A program made the position numbers and the translations under genes. DNA of 64,000 bases. Origin: Vallitalea sp. (GTDB taxonomy: Bacteria > Bacillota > Clostridia > Lachnospirales > Vallitaleaceae). The notes below the pieces were generated by a model, which was given only the letters and a program-made list of their open reading frames with translations, was not told the origin of the DNA and searched no databases. Positions 49,364-58,584 of this stretch are shown piece after piece; positions within the stretch are counted from its first letter, which is position 1, and each line of letters starts with the position of its first letter. Location of the stretch: assembly GCF_025211055.1 (NCBI RefSeq), contig NZ_JAOARO010000057.1:124001-188000 (forward strand), written 5' to 3'.

Positions 49364-50863
49364 TTAAATAATATTTACTTCCATAATATCTTTTGACCCT
49401 TGAATAAATGCGAAACAGTCTGTACTCAGATTTCTCAGATGAACGGTTTTTCCGTTTTTCTTGTATTTAGCTGTTACAGTATTAATAGCCTCAATTGCAG
49501 AATGATCAAATATTCTAGCATGGCTAAAGTCTATTACAACATCTTTAACATCATTAGCTGTATCAAATGCCTCTATAAAATTCCTAACAGAACCAAAGAA
49601 CAAAGCTCCTCTTATAGCATATATTCTGGTATTATCCTCCATATGTTTGTTTATATCAATTCTTTTCCCTTTTTCCCATGCAAAAACTAATGAAGCAACA
49701 ATTACCCCTGATATTACAGCAATTGCTAGATCAACGAATACTGTTACTACTGAAACTAAGATTATAATACATAAATCACTCTTAGGAATACTTTTTGCAA
49801 TTCTAAAACTAGACCACTCAAATGTTGAGATTGATACTACAAACATAACCCCTACAAGTACTGCAATTGGAATTATTTCTATAAGTTTGGCACCAAATAA
49901 TATGAATCCAAGTAAAAACAACGCTGCTGAAATCCCAGAAAGCCTTCTTCTAGCACCTGATTCTACATTTATCATACTTTGACCTATCATTGCACAACCA
50001 CCCATACCACCAAAAAAACCAGTAACTAGATTGGCAAACCCTTGACCTACACATTCTTTGTTTCCATCTCCTTTAGTTTCTGTTATTTCATCAACTAAAG
50101 TTAAAGTCATTAATGATTCAATAAGTCCAATGATAGCAAAAATCAAAGAGTGTGGTAAAATTATTTTTAATGTCTCGAGGGTCAATGGCACCATAGGTAT
50201 TCCAAACTTTGGAAATCCACCTCCAACTGATGCAATATCTCCAACAGTTTTGGTTTGAATTCCAAATACCCCAACCAAAATAGTTACAATGATTATCGCT
50301 ATAAGTGGTGCAGGTACACTCTTAATGAATTTTTTAGCAGTATAGATAATAATCATTGTGAGTGCAACTAGTCCTAACATTATGTAAAGATTACTACCGG
50401 TCATCCAAACCAGCTTACCACCCGTACCTGTTACTTTGAATTGGGCTAATTGAGCTATAAATATTACTATTGCAAGTCCATTTACAAAACCTAGCATTAC
50501 CGAATGGGGAATCATCCTTACGAATTTCCCTAATTTCAATAATCCAATGATTATCTGTATCACTCCCATAAGAATTACCGCTGCAAAAAGATACTCTACT
50601 CCATGTTCTGATACTAGATGTACCATAACAACCGCAAGTCCACCTGTAGCACCAGAAATCATTCCAGGTCTACCTCCAAATATTGATGTTATAAGTCCCA
50701 CCATAAAAGCAGCATATAACCCTACTAATGGATCTACTCCTGCTACAAATGCAAATGCAATTGCTTCTGGAACAAGTGCTAATGCTACTGTTAGACCTGC
50801 AAGTATTTCCGTTGGCATATTCTTTGAAGATAAAGGACTAATTTTTAATTTCTTAAATGTCAT
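49364..50863 (-). CDS. SulP family anion transporter with STAS domain
   Basis: Membrane carrier of the SLC26/SulP family, which moves sulfate, bicarbonate or dicarboxylates with protons or sodium. The 499 residues have an N-terminal multi-helix transport domain (opening PTEILAGLTVALALVPEAIA, the family signature, then GSTG-like SGATGGLAVVMV). A C-terminal STAS domain occupies about residues 400-499 (VVIDFSHARIFDHSAIEAIN). It is a single gene. The substrate is not determinable from sequence; sulfate and bicarbonate are both possible. Confidence 0.9.
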   Translation of the reverse strand: MTFKKLKISPLSSKNMPTEILAGLTVALALVPEAIAFAFVAGVDPLVGLYAAFMVGLITSIFGGRPGMISGATGGLAVVMVHLVSEHGVEYLFAAVILMGVIQIIIGLLKLGKFVRMIPHSVMLGFVNGLAIVIFIAQLAQFKVTGTGGKLVWMTGSNLYIMLGLVALTMIIIYTAKKFIKSVPAPLIAIIIVTILVGVFGIQTKTVGDIASVGGGFPKFGIPMVPLTLETLKIILPHSLIFAIIGLIESLMTLTLVDEITETKGDGNKECVGQGFANLVTGFFGGMGGCAMIGQSMINVESGARRRLSGISAALFLLGFILFGAKLIEIIPIAVLVGVMFVVSISTFEWSSFRIAKSIPKSDLCIIILVSVVTVFVDLAIAVISGVIVASLVFAWEKGKRIDINKHMEDNTRIYAIRGALFFGSVRNFIEAFDTANDVKDVVIDFSHARIFDHSAIEAINTVTAKYKKNGKTVHLRNLSTDCFAFIQGSKDIMEVNII

Positions 50864-50997
50864 GTGTGTTTCCTCCTATTAATTCATCTTATGTCAGAGG
50901 CGTAATCATAACATGTTTTTAACAATAAATCTATAGTTTTTTTGAAAACTTATCTTTTTCTCTAACCAGTAGGTTATATCTTTTTTTTATAAGCATT

Positions 50998-51032
50998 AAT
51001 AACCTTATCAACCATAAGCTGATAAGGTTATT
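50998..51032 (-). terminator. Terminator after the GH42-like hydrolase gene
   Basis: A 13-bp stem AATAACCTTATCA/TGATAAGGTTATT encloses a nine-base loop (50998-51032), with a run of T further along the - strand. It ends the permease-hydrolase transcript. Confidence 0.65.
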
Positions 51033-51067
51033 CATTATTATTATATAATTAAATGATGTTTAAAATG

Positions 51068-53182
51068 CTATCTTAACTTAATACTAATTGTTTCCCATAG
51101 ATCAATTTTTTCTACATCAATAATTGTCTTGCCATCTTTATTTACTACATCTAACTTAGAATGTTCTCCTACACTTTCTACACTTTCTACTGTTATAGAT
51201 TTATCAATGATAATTTTACTGTTATATACGGGAATAATCTCATCCATATATTCAAAAGTTCTAGGATAAGCTCCTTCAAAAGGATCCATATATCCACAGC
51301 ATACAGACATTCCTGGATTAGGATTTAACATATGGATAATAATTTCCTTATCTCTTTCCCATACTGCTACATCCATTCTATTTACACATTCAAATGTAAC
51401 TACTGGCTCTCCAGCTGTTTTTCTAGTAAAAGCGTCAACTATTTTCCTTAGTTCTACTTGACTTTGTTTTGCATAATGTGAAAATATTGGTTGAGCAAAA
51501 CATATAACATTACCTAATCCAATTGACTTATATCCAATGGCAGGATTATTTGTAGTCTTATATGGAGATGGTAAATTATTATGATAGAACTTTTCTTTTG
51601 AAGTCTCGCATATAGGTTCAATAATAATACTATCTACTTCAGTAAAACTACTTTTTTTATAATTAGCATATTTACCTTTTACTAGAATAGGTCTATCACT
51701 GTTAACATGTTTTTTATTATATAAGTTGACTGAATCCATGTATGACATTGAATATGTACATTCATCTGCTACATCTATATCAAAATATTCTTTCATAAGT
51801 TGTGTATTTTTACATAACTTATCATTTTCTATAGTATATAGCATACATTGACCTGCCATTATTAATGTTCCACCTTTTTCAACAAATTCTTTTAGTTTAT
51901 TAATGATTTCTGTTGATACAACTGCAACACTAGGCATTATTATAATACTATAGTCAAGCCAATTCATATAATCTGCATTATCATCAAAAATAAAATCTAT
52001 AGGATAATGTAAATCCCGTAACATTTTAAAACTACCAGCAATGCTTCTTATAAACTCACTATTACCATAATCATTAAAATAATCTTTTGTTTGTTGAGAA
52101 TGGAAAATAGCAGCATACTTGACATTATTACCTTTTAAATATTTTTCTCTTCTTTTAACATTACTAAATATTTTACCTAAATCCTCGTAGAATTGTTCAT
52201 CAATTTTCCCATCATGATATGGTTCATCATCTATTGTAGCTACAGCACCATTTGCTATAACACTATACGTCTCAAATGCCATTTGTTCATATGGCTTAAC
52301 AGTGTAATCCCAAGTATTATAAAACCTACCTATAACAGCTTCATATGGTTTTCCCTTAGCAACCCCACGTAAAAATTTTGTAAAGAAACTTGGTGCATTA
52401 AGACCTGTCCAATCTGTATACGCTTCTCCAGTAACAAAATCTGTATATGAAACCGCTCCAACTGCTCTACTGCCCATTGTTGCTGTTGAATATGGATATC
52501 CCCAGTAGTTGTTTGTTATAATAGTTTCATTATTTATACCTTTTACTAATTCTCTTAATTCTCTATAGAATTCTTCTATATAATCATATCTAAACTTCAT
52601 AAAAACATCATAGTTTTCATCTTGCTTATCTACTGGCATATCATAACCGTATTTTTGCTTAAACTTCTCTTTACAATATTTACAATGGCATTTGTCACTA
52701 CCAATAATGGTCATATCAATCCAAAAACCATCTGGATTTTCCATTTCCATAATTTCTTTTATATGACTCATAACTAGTTGTCTATAAGGACTATTAATAC
52801 ATAATGTTTGCCATCTAAATTCATCTGTGTCACTAGTTCCATCAGACCCTTTAACTAGCCAATCTTTATTATTATTACTTACCCATTCATCCCATGAAAC
52901 AGAATAATATGCAATAACTTTTATATCTTTTTCATGTAATGCCTCTGACATTTCTCTAAATAGATTTTGTTCCCCCAGACCAGAATGTTTGTGACCTAAT
53001 TTAGTGTCGTAATAAAAATTTCCATATTGGCATTTTGCATATACAACAACTGAATCTACTTCACTTTTTGAAAAAGTTTCTGCTATATTTTGGGGTTGAA
53101 AATCACTAGCAATGTTAGTATCATCCCAATCAGGTAAATGCATATCAAAGAAAACTCTTCTTCTACTATTATCTATCCACAT
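51068..53182 (-). CDS. GH42-like glycoside hydrolase (GHL6 type)
   Basis: 704-residue cytosolic protein without a signal peptide. The N-terminal TIM-barrel shows RRVFFDMHLPDWD, VVVYAKCQYGNFYYDTKLG, CINSPYRQLV, and GFWIDMTIIGSDKCHCKYC with a cysteine cluster. The barrel is followed by a GH42 trimerisation-like Rossmann domain (about residues 360-600; IIMPSVAVVS, GGTLIMAGQC). This order fits the GHL6/GH42-like group, which includes some alpha-L-fucosidases, but the sugar is uncertain. Position directly after two sugar permeases suggests it cleaves the imported oligosaccharide. Confidence 0.75.
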   Translation of the reverse strand: MWIDNSRRRVFFDMHLPDWDDTNIASDFQPQNIAETFSKSEVDSVVVYAKCQYGNFYYDTKLGHKHSGLGEQNLFREMSEALHEKDIKVIAYYSVSWDEWVSNNNKDWLVKGSDGTSDTDEFRWQTLCINSPYRQLVMSHIKEIMEMENPDGFWIDMTIIGSDKCHCKYCKEKFKQKYGYDMPVDKQDENYDVFMKFRYDYIEEFYRELRELVKGINNETIITNNYWGYPYSTATMGSRAVGAVSYTDFVTGEAYTDWTGLNAPSFFTKFLRGVAKGKPYEAVIGRFYNTWDYTVKPYEQMAFETYSVIANGAVATIDDEPYHDGKIDEQFYEDLGKIFSNVKRREKYLKGNNVKYAAIFHSQQTKDYFNDYGNSEFIRSIAGSFKMLRDLHYPIDFIFDDNADYMNWLDYSIIIMPSVAVVSTEIINKLKEFVEKGGTLIMAGQCMLYTIENDKLCKNTQLMKEYFDIDVADECTYSMSYMDSVNLYNKKHVNSDRPILVKGKYANYKKSSFTEVDSIIIEPICETSKEKFYHNNLPSPYKTTNNPAIGYKSIGLGNVICFAQPIFSHYAKQSQVELRKIVDAFTRKTAGEPVVTFECVNRMDVAVWERDKEIIIHMLNPNPGMSVCCGYMDPFEGAYPRTFEYMDEIIPVYNSKIIIDKSITVESVESVGEHSKLDVVNKDGKTIIDVEKIDLWETISIKLR

Positions 53183-53193
53183 AATTTATTCTC

Positions 53194-54030
53194 CTAACCT
53201 TTTAGTCCACTTGAACTAATTCCTTCTACATAATATTTTTGTAAAAATAAAAATACAATTATTACTGGTAAAGCTGATACTACAATTCCTGCAAACATAA
53301 CACCATAATCATTACTATATAGACCAAATTGCAAATCTTGTAGTGCAACTTGAAGAACCATTTTTGATTTTGAATGAATTACTGTTACTGGAACAATAAA
53401 ACTATCCCATTGTTGTAAAAATACTATAATACCAAGTGTTACCATTGCAGATTTTAATAATGGTAATATAATTCTTCCAAAAATCCCAAATTGGTTACAA
53501 CCATCTATAATAGCGGCCTCGTCAAGCTCTTTTGGTATATTACTAATAAATTGTCTAAAATAAAATATACCAAATGCATTAGCTATAAATGGAATTATAA
53601 GTGCTGAATAACTATTCATCATATGCAAATCTTTCAGAGTGTTATATAAAGGTATAATTAAAACTTCTAATGGTACCATTAATGTAGCTAAGAAAATAAT
53701 GAATATTGCATTCTTTCCTGGAAAATTTAATCTTGCAAATGCAAATCCTGCCATAGCATTAAATATTATATTTCCAATTGTTACTATAAGTGCTATAAAA
53801 AGAGTATTCGTGAATACTTTAGTAAAATTCAATGCCGAGAACATTGATACAAAATTACTCAATGTAAAACTTTTTGGTATGAAAGTATGTATACTTAACC
53901 CTGACATAACAGCCAATTCTTCATTGCTTCTAAAAGCATTCCCTATCCCCCATGCCATTGGAATAATTGTTATAATAGCAAACAATATTAAAATTATGTG
54001 TGTCCCTAAATTATTATATTTTTTATTCAT
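53194..54030 (-). CDS. Carbohydrate ABC transporter permease (MalG type)
   Basis: Inner-membrane permease of the CUT1 group. The 278 residues have six hydrophobic segments and the EAA motif for ATPase docking, DEAAIIDGCNQFGIFGRIILP, at about residues 175-195. It starts 14 bases after its partner permease and ends 11 bases before the hydrolase gene. No ATP-binding subunit is encoded here, as in many Firmicutes that share one MsmK-type ATPase. Confidence 0.92.
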   Translation of the reverse strand: MNKKYNNLGTHIILILFAIITIIPMAWGIGNAFRSNEELAVMSGLSIHTFIPKSFTLSNFVSMFSALNFTKVFTNTLFIALIVTIGNIIFNAMAGFAFARLNFPGKNAIFIIFLATLMVPLEVLIIPLYNTLKDLHMMNSYSALIIPFIANAFGIFYFRQFISNIPKELDEAAIIDGCNQFGIFGRIILPLLKSAMVTLGIIVFLQQWDSFIVPVTVIHSKSKMVLQVALQDLQFGLYSNDYGVMFAGIVVSALPVIIVFLFLQKYYVEGISSSGLKG

Positions 54031-54044
54031 TATATTACCTCCAA

Positions 54045-54953
54045 TTATTCTTTGTCATCGCCTATTTTGAATTGTATTATACTCATTATTAATACGAATA
54101 AGAACATTATTACTGCTGCTGCAGAAGCATATCCTACTTGATTCAACCTAAAAGCTTGTCGCCATATATGGAATACTAAAATATTTGTTGTTCCTCTAGG
54201 TCCTCCCTGAGTCATAGCAAATACTGGTACAAATACTTTAACAAACGCATCCATACTTGTTATCATAACAATAAATAATGTTGTTTTCTTTAACATTGGA
54301 AATGTAATATATCTAAATTTTTGCCATGAATTAACTCCATCAATAGCAGCTGATTCATATAATGATACTGGTATTTCTTTTAATCCTGCAAGGTATATCA
54401 TCATAAAAAATGCCCACGATTTCCAGATACATGCAACAATTATACTATTCATAGCAGTATTAGTATTACCTAAGAAATTAACTCTTGTTATATGTAAAAC
54501 ATTTAGAATTTCATTAATTAATCCAAAGTTGGTATTATACATAAATTTCCATAAATACGCTATTACTAAAAAAGAAGTAACAACAGGTAAAAAATAAATA
54601 CTCCTGTATATACCTGCACCTTTTATTTTTTTGTTAACTTGTATTGCCATAAATAATGCAAGTGCTGTTTGCAATGGCATAACTATTATCATAAAATATA
54701 ATGACGCCTTAAATGATCTAATAAATTCTGCATCACGAACTAAATCACTATAGTTTTTTAAACCAATAAATATATCATTGCCACCCATTAAATCAGTACT
54801 TCTCATACTAGTATAAAATAATTTACAAATTGGAGTTATTACGAATATTCCAATTACCAATAAAGCTGGAAGTAAAAACAAATATGCAATCATCATTTCT
54901 TTCTTTTGTTTTTTACTAACTTTATTTTTCATAACTAAGCTGTTTTGCAACAT
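54045..54953 (-). CDS. Carbohydrate ABC transporter permease (MalF type)
   Basis: First permease of the pair; 302 residues, six membrane segments. The first follows the basic N-terminus (MIAYLFLLPALLVIGIFVI). The EAA loop is YESAAIDGVNSWQKFRYITF at about residues 205-225. AAGGAGGAG precedes the ATG. It heads a three-gene unit (permease, permease, hydrolase) separated by a terminator from the regulator genes upstream, so it is likely the target of the YesN-type regulator. Confidence 0.92.
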   Translation of the reverse strand: MLQNSLVMKNKVSKKQKKEMMIAYLFLLPALLVIGIFVITPICKLFYTSMRSTDLMGGNDIFIGLKNYSDLVRDAEFIRSFKASLYFMIIVMPLQTALALFMAIQVNKKIKGAGIYRSIYFLPVVTSFLVIAYLWKFMYNTNFGLINEILNVLHITRVNFLGNTNTAMNSIIVACIWKSWAFFMMIYLAGLKEIPVSLYESAAIDGVNSWQKFRYITFPMLKKTTLFIVMITSMDAFVKVFVPVFAMTQGGPRGTTNILVFHIWRQAFRLNQVGYASAAAVIMFLFVLIMSIIQFKIGDDKE

Positions 54954-54977
54954 TTTCTCCTCCTTCTTTTTAAATCT

Positions 54978-55002
54978 TTGCTACATATATTATTGGTAGC
55001 AA
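54978..55002 (-). promoter_or_regulatory. Inverted repeat upstream of the permease genes
   Basis: TTGCTAC (54978-54984) and GTAGCAA (54996-55002) are perfect inverted 7-mers, centre-to-centre 18 bases, just before the ribosome binding site. It could be an operator or an mRNA stem. No protein is assigned to it. Confidence 0.35.
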
Positions 55003-55110
55003 CATTTTAATTCATCCTTAATAGATGTATCTGTTAATAATAATATATCTCTTTTCATATACTAGATAAATAAATAACCATTAGTTTTCTTTAAATATTA
55101 TTGGATATTA

Positions 55111-55141
55111 AGAAAGCTCGCTAACTATTAGCGAGCTTTCT
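55111..55141 (-). terminator. Terminator after the response regulator gene
   Basis: A 14-bp stem AGAAAGCTCGCTAA/TTAGCGAGCTTTCT with a three-base loop (55111-55141), followed by TTAATAT on the - strand, 18 bases after the stop. It separates the regulators from the permease-hydrolase unit. Confidence 0.75.
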
Positions 55142-55159
55142 TAATTATCATAGGCTTTA

Positions 55160-56722
55160 TTATCCTAATAATTTTCTATAATTTTTTGGTGTTAATCCTT
55201 CATTCTTTTTAAATACTACATTAAAGTATGTAGCATTTTTAAATCCTACCTTTTCTGCAATTTGGTAGTTAGTAAAATGAGTAGTACTCAAAAGTTCTTT
55301 AGCCTTATTTATTCTTAGTTGAGTAATATAGTCAGAAAAAGGTACACCTATTGTTTCCTTAAATAACTCACTAAAATAACAAGGATTCAAAAACACAATG
55401 TCAGCCATTAATTTCATGGAAATATCTTTGTTATAATTGCTTTCAATATATTTTATTGCTTCTTGTATTGGCTTTGGATATTGATTCTTCTTCTCTTCTA
55501 TATAACTACTAATTGTTAAAAGCATATTTTTGACCCAATTAAATAGTTGTTTATAGCTATTTATTCTTTCAATTTCATATATGCACTCTACTGTACGATT
55601 GAATATTGATGCAATTTCAATATCATTCTGAGTTAATTTTTTTTCTACTATAATCATCAACTTTTTTATTCGTGATTTAAACTCATGTGGAATATAGACT
55701 TTATTATTACTTAATAACTTTTTTATTACTTGATTTAAATACTGTTCTAAATTATTAATATTTCCTATAAATAGCATTTTAATAATTTTATCTTCTTCAA
55801 TAATACTATCCTTAAAAGAACTTATACAGTTAGAATACTTACTATCAATTTCACTTTTTTGATTAATCTCATATATTTCATTAAATAATAAAAATTCCAT
55901 TATTGAATAACTCTCTTCATAAGCTTCTTTTAACCCATCTAATGAATAATATATGTTACTTATTCCCCCACAGATCCAAGAACCTTTTTTTGTTAATTCA
56001 AGTTTTACCATAGATAATAATTTAATAAATACATTCAAATCACAAGTCTCATCTATTATTAAAATAACTTGATTATTATACTCTAACATTTCAATTATAT
56101 GGTTTGAATTTAATTTATCAAGTAATAGTTTTTTTAGTATTTCATTAATATTATCTTTATTAATATAATAATCATTATATCTATAAGTAATTACTCTAAC
56201 TCTAGAAATATTAATTTCTATATTATCAGTAAACTGGTCATTTAGTAAGTAATTAAGAATTTTTCCTTTAATATTTTCTCTTTTACTATATTCTAACTTA
56301 TCTTTTAATTCTTTTTGATTACGATTACTATTCTTTTTTACACCTAATTCTATATTAATCTTTTTTAAAATACTTGTTATTTCTTTAAATTTACATGGTT
56401 TTAATAAATAATCATAAGCTCCATATCTAAGAGCATCTCTTGCAAATTGAAAATCTGCATGGCCACTTAGAATTATAATATATGTATTAGGCTTTTTTGC
56501 CATAATAGTTTTTGTTAATTCAATACCGTCAATATCAGGCATTTTAACGTCGGTTATAATTACATCAGGAGCAAGACGTTCAATCATTTCTAAAGCTATC
56601 TTTCCTCCATTAGCCACTCCTACTACTTTACACACGTCGTCTAGTTTACTTAATACGTGTTGCATACCTTTTAAAACTATGTTTTCATCGTCAACTAATA
56701 ATATTCTTAGAATAGTACTCAC
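55160..56722 (-). CDS. Response regulator, YesN/AraC type
   Basis: Cytosolic transcription factor of 520 residues. The receiver domain (residues 5-125) has LLVDDE, phosphoacceptor Asp58 in VIITDVKMPDIDG, and switch lysine in YLLKPCKFKE. A long middle region has no clear domain. The C-terminal AraC helix-turn-helix pair covers about residues 420-520 (NPCYFSELFKETIG, KVGFKNATYFNVVFKKNEG). The start is taken as a GTG at 56722, one base-pair step after the kinase stop; the AGAGGGG site abuts it unusually closely, so the true start is somewhat uncertain. Confidence 0.9.
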   Translation of the reverse strand: MSTILRILLVDDENIVLKGMQHVLSKLDDVCKVVGVANGGKIALEMIERLAPDVIITDVKMPDIDGIELTKTIMAKKPNTYIIILSGHADFQFARDALRYGAYDYLLKPCKFKEITSILKKINIELGVKKNSNRNQKELKDKLEYSKRENIKGKILNYLLNDQFTDNIEINISRVRVITYRYNDYYINKDNINEILKKLLLDKLNSNHIIEMLEYNNQVILIIDETCDLNVFIKLLSMVKLELTKKGSWICGGISNIYYSLDGLKEAYEESYSIMEFLLFNEIYEINQKSEIDSKYSNCISSFKDSIIEEDKIIKMLFIGNINNLEQYLNQVIKKLLSNNKVYIPHEFKSRIKKLMIIVEKKLTQNDIEIASIFNRTVECIYEIERINSYKQLFNWVKNMLLTISSYIEEKKNQYPKPIQEAIKYIESNYNKDISMKLMADIVFLNPCYFSELFKETIGVPFSDYITQLRINKAKELLSTTHFTNYQIAEKVGFKNATYFNVVFKKNEGLTPKNYRKLLG

Positions 56723-56726
56723 CCCT

Positions 56727-58436
56727 CTATTTAATTGGAAGTGTTACCTTAACATGTGTATATTCATTAGGTACACTACTTATATTTAATCCATACTGAC
56801 ATCCATATATAATTTTTATTCTTTCGTCAACAGCCTTTAGTCCTAACCCAGTATGTTTACTATCTACTTTTAGATTGCCATTGAATATATCTTTAATTTT
56901 TTCATGTAACATTCCTATCCCATTATCTATAACTTCAAATATGATTTCATTATTATTAATGTATCCTTTTATATGAATAGAACCGTTAAATTTCATTTTT
57001 TTAAATCCATGATTTATTGAATTTTCAACTAATGGCTGCAAAAGCAATTTGGGGATCATACAGTTATCTATGTCACTGGAAACATCTATGTTAACAATTA
57101 ATTTATCTTCAAATCTAGTTTTTTGTATATAGAGATAATTTTTCAATTGCTCAATATCTTCTTTTATCGTAACAAATTCTTCTCCTCTACTTATAGAATA
57201 CCGTAATATATTTGCCAATGCTACAACTAAATCTCCAATTTCCTCTTCTTCTTTTATTATAAGCATCCAATATATTGTATCTAGAGTATTATATAAAAAA
57301 TGCGGATTTAACTGAGCATGCAAAGCTTTTATTTCTGCTTCTCTGTTAATAATTTCTTGTTTATATACTTTATCAATAAAATATTTTAATTCATCTATCA
57401 TTTCTTCAAAATGATTTGCTAATATTCCTATTTCATTTTTTTGCTTTTTTATTATATTTACATTTAAATTCCCTTTTTGAACTTCTTTCATAGCATCAAT
57501 TAAATTATTAATTGGAGACTCTATACTTTTTGAAATAATTATAGAAAAAATTATAATAGTTAATATTGCTATTATGGAAAAATACAAAAATATTCTATTA
57601 AACTGTTCAATTTCTTTCCTATAACTATACTTTGGTACTATTCCAATTAATTTCCAATTACTTTTTAGTGAAGTGTCAGAAACAACTATATTATCTTTAT
57701 CATAGTCTATATCTAACTTTTCTCCTATTAAATCATGATTTTTAAAATATACAATAGTATTATCCTTGTCAATTAAATATATATCACCATTTTCTCCTAA
57801 TTCTATTTCATCAATAATATTTTCAAGATGCTTTGCATCAATATTGACAATTACTATTCCAAGTTCTTTACCTGTATCAATATCATTTATTTTTCTAATT
57901 GCAGAAAAAACATATGTTTCAATATTCCCAATCATTACTTTATTAATAGGAATTGTTTTAGCCCATATTACTTCTCCTGTAGAGTTTTTAACTTTGTTAA
58001 ACCACGGTAATGTTTTATTAGCATCATAATCTGCATAATTCGACATAAATATATAACTTATAGTTTTAAAATCTTTTGGAACTATATGTATAGAATTAAT
58101 ATTTTCATCTGATATAGTTATTTTAGCCAATTCTTGTTTTATCTTTAAGTTAGTACCTGCAAATTCATTATTCATTACATTTCTTAAGCTATCTTGTATT
58201 ATACTATTAGCAATAATATTTCTTGTTATTTTTTCATATGAATACAAGGATTCATCAATTCTCCTATTTGCTTGTATGATCGTCTGTTTATAATTTTCTT
58301 TTGTCTTACGTTCAACAATATCATATAAAAAAAAGTAAGATACACCCACCTGTATAAGAAGACTTATTATTACAACAATAGAAAATGTAATTATCAACTT
58401 TATTTTTAAGGGTATTATCTTACTTTTATTATTCAT
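56727..58436 (-). CDS. Sensor histidine kinase, YesM type
   Basis: Membrane kinase of 569 residues. Helix one is at about residues 12-37, an extracytoplasmic dCACHE-like sensor covers 38-280, helix two is at about 280-302, then a HAMP linker. The His_kinase domain carries ALHAQLNPHFLYNTLDTIYW with the phosphorylated His, and the ATPase domain has ENSINHGFKKM, DNGIGM and HTGLGLKAVDERI. It overlaps closely with the response regulator gene. Such pairs usually sense sugars and switch on the neighbouring transporter. Confidence 0.93.
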   Translation of the reverse strand: MNNKSKIIPLKIKLIITFSIVVIISLLIQVGVSYFFLYDIVERKTKENYKQTIIQANRRIDESLYSYEKITRNIIANSIIQDSLRNVMNNEFAGTNLKIKQELAKITISDENINSIHIVPKDFKTISYIFMSNYADYDANKTLPWFNKVKNSTGEVIWAKTIPINKVMIGNIETYVFSAIRKINDIDTGKELGIVIVNIDAKHLENIIDEIELGENGDIYLIDKDNTIVYFKNHDLIGEKLDIDYDKDNIVVSDTSLKSNWKLIGIVPKYSYRKEIEQFNRIFLYFSIIAILTIIIFSIIISKSIESPINNLIDAMKEVQKGNLNVNIIKKQKNEIGILANHFEEMIDELKYFIDKVYKQEIINREAEIKALHAQLNPHFLYNTLDTIYWMLIIKEEEEIGDLVVALANILRYSISRGEEFVTIKEDIEQLKNYLYIQKTRFEDKLIVNIDVSSDIDNCMIPKLLLQPLVENSINHGFKKMKFNGSIHIKGYINNNEIIFEVIDNGIGMLHEKIKDIFNGNLKVDSKHTGLGLKAVDERIKIIYGCQYGLNISSVPNEYTHVKVTLPIK

Positions 58437-58584
58437 TATTACACCTACTTATTAATATAATATTATTTTCTATAATAAAAACAACTAACAAGATAGGATA
58501 TATTATAACATTTTTCTTCTAATTATGCTATAACTTTATAAGTTATTGCTACATATAAATCTAAAAGTTACATAGATCAGGTAA

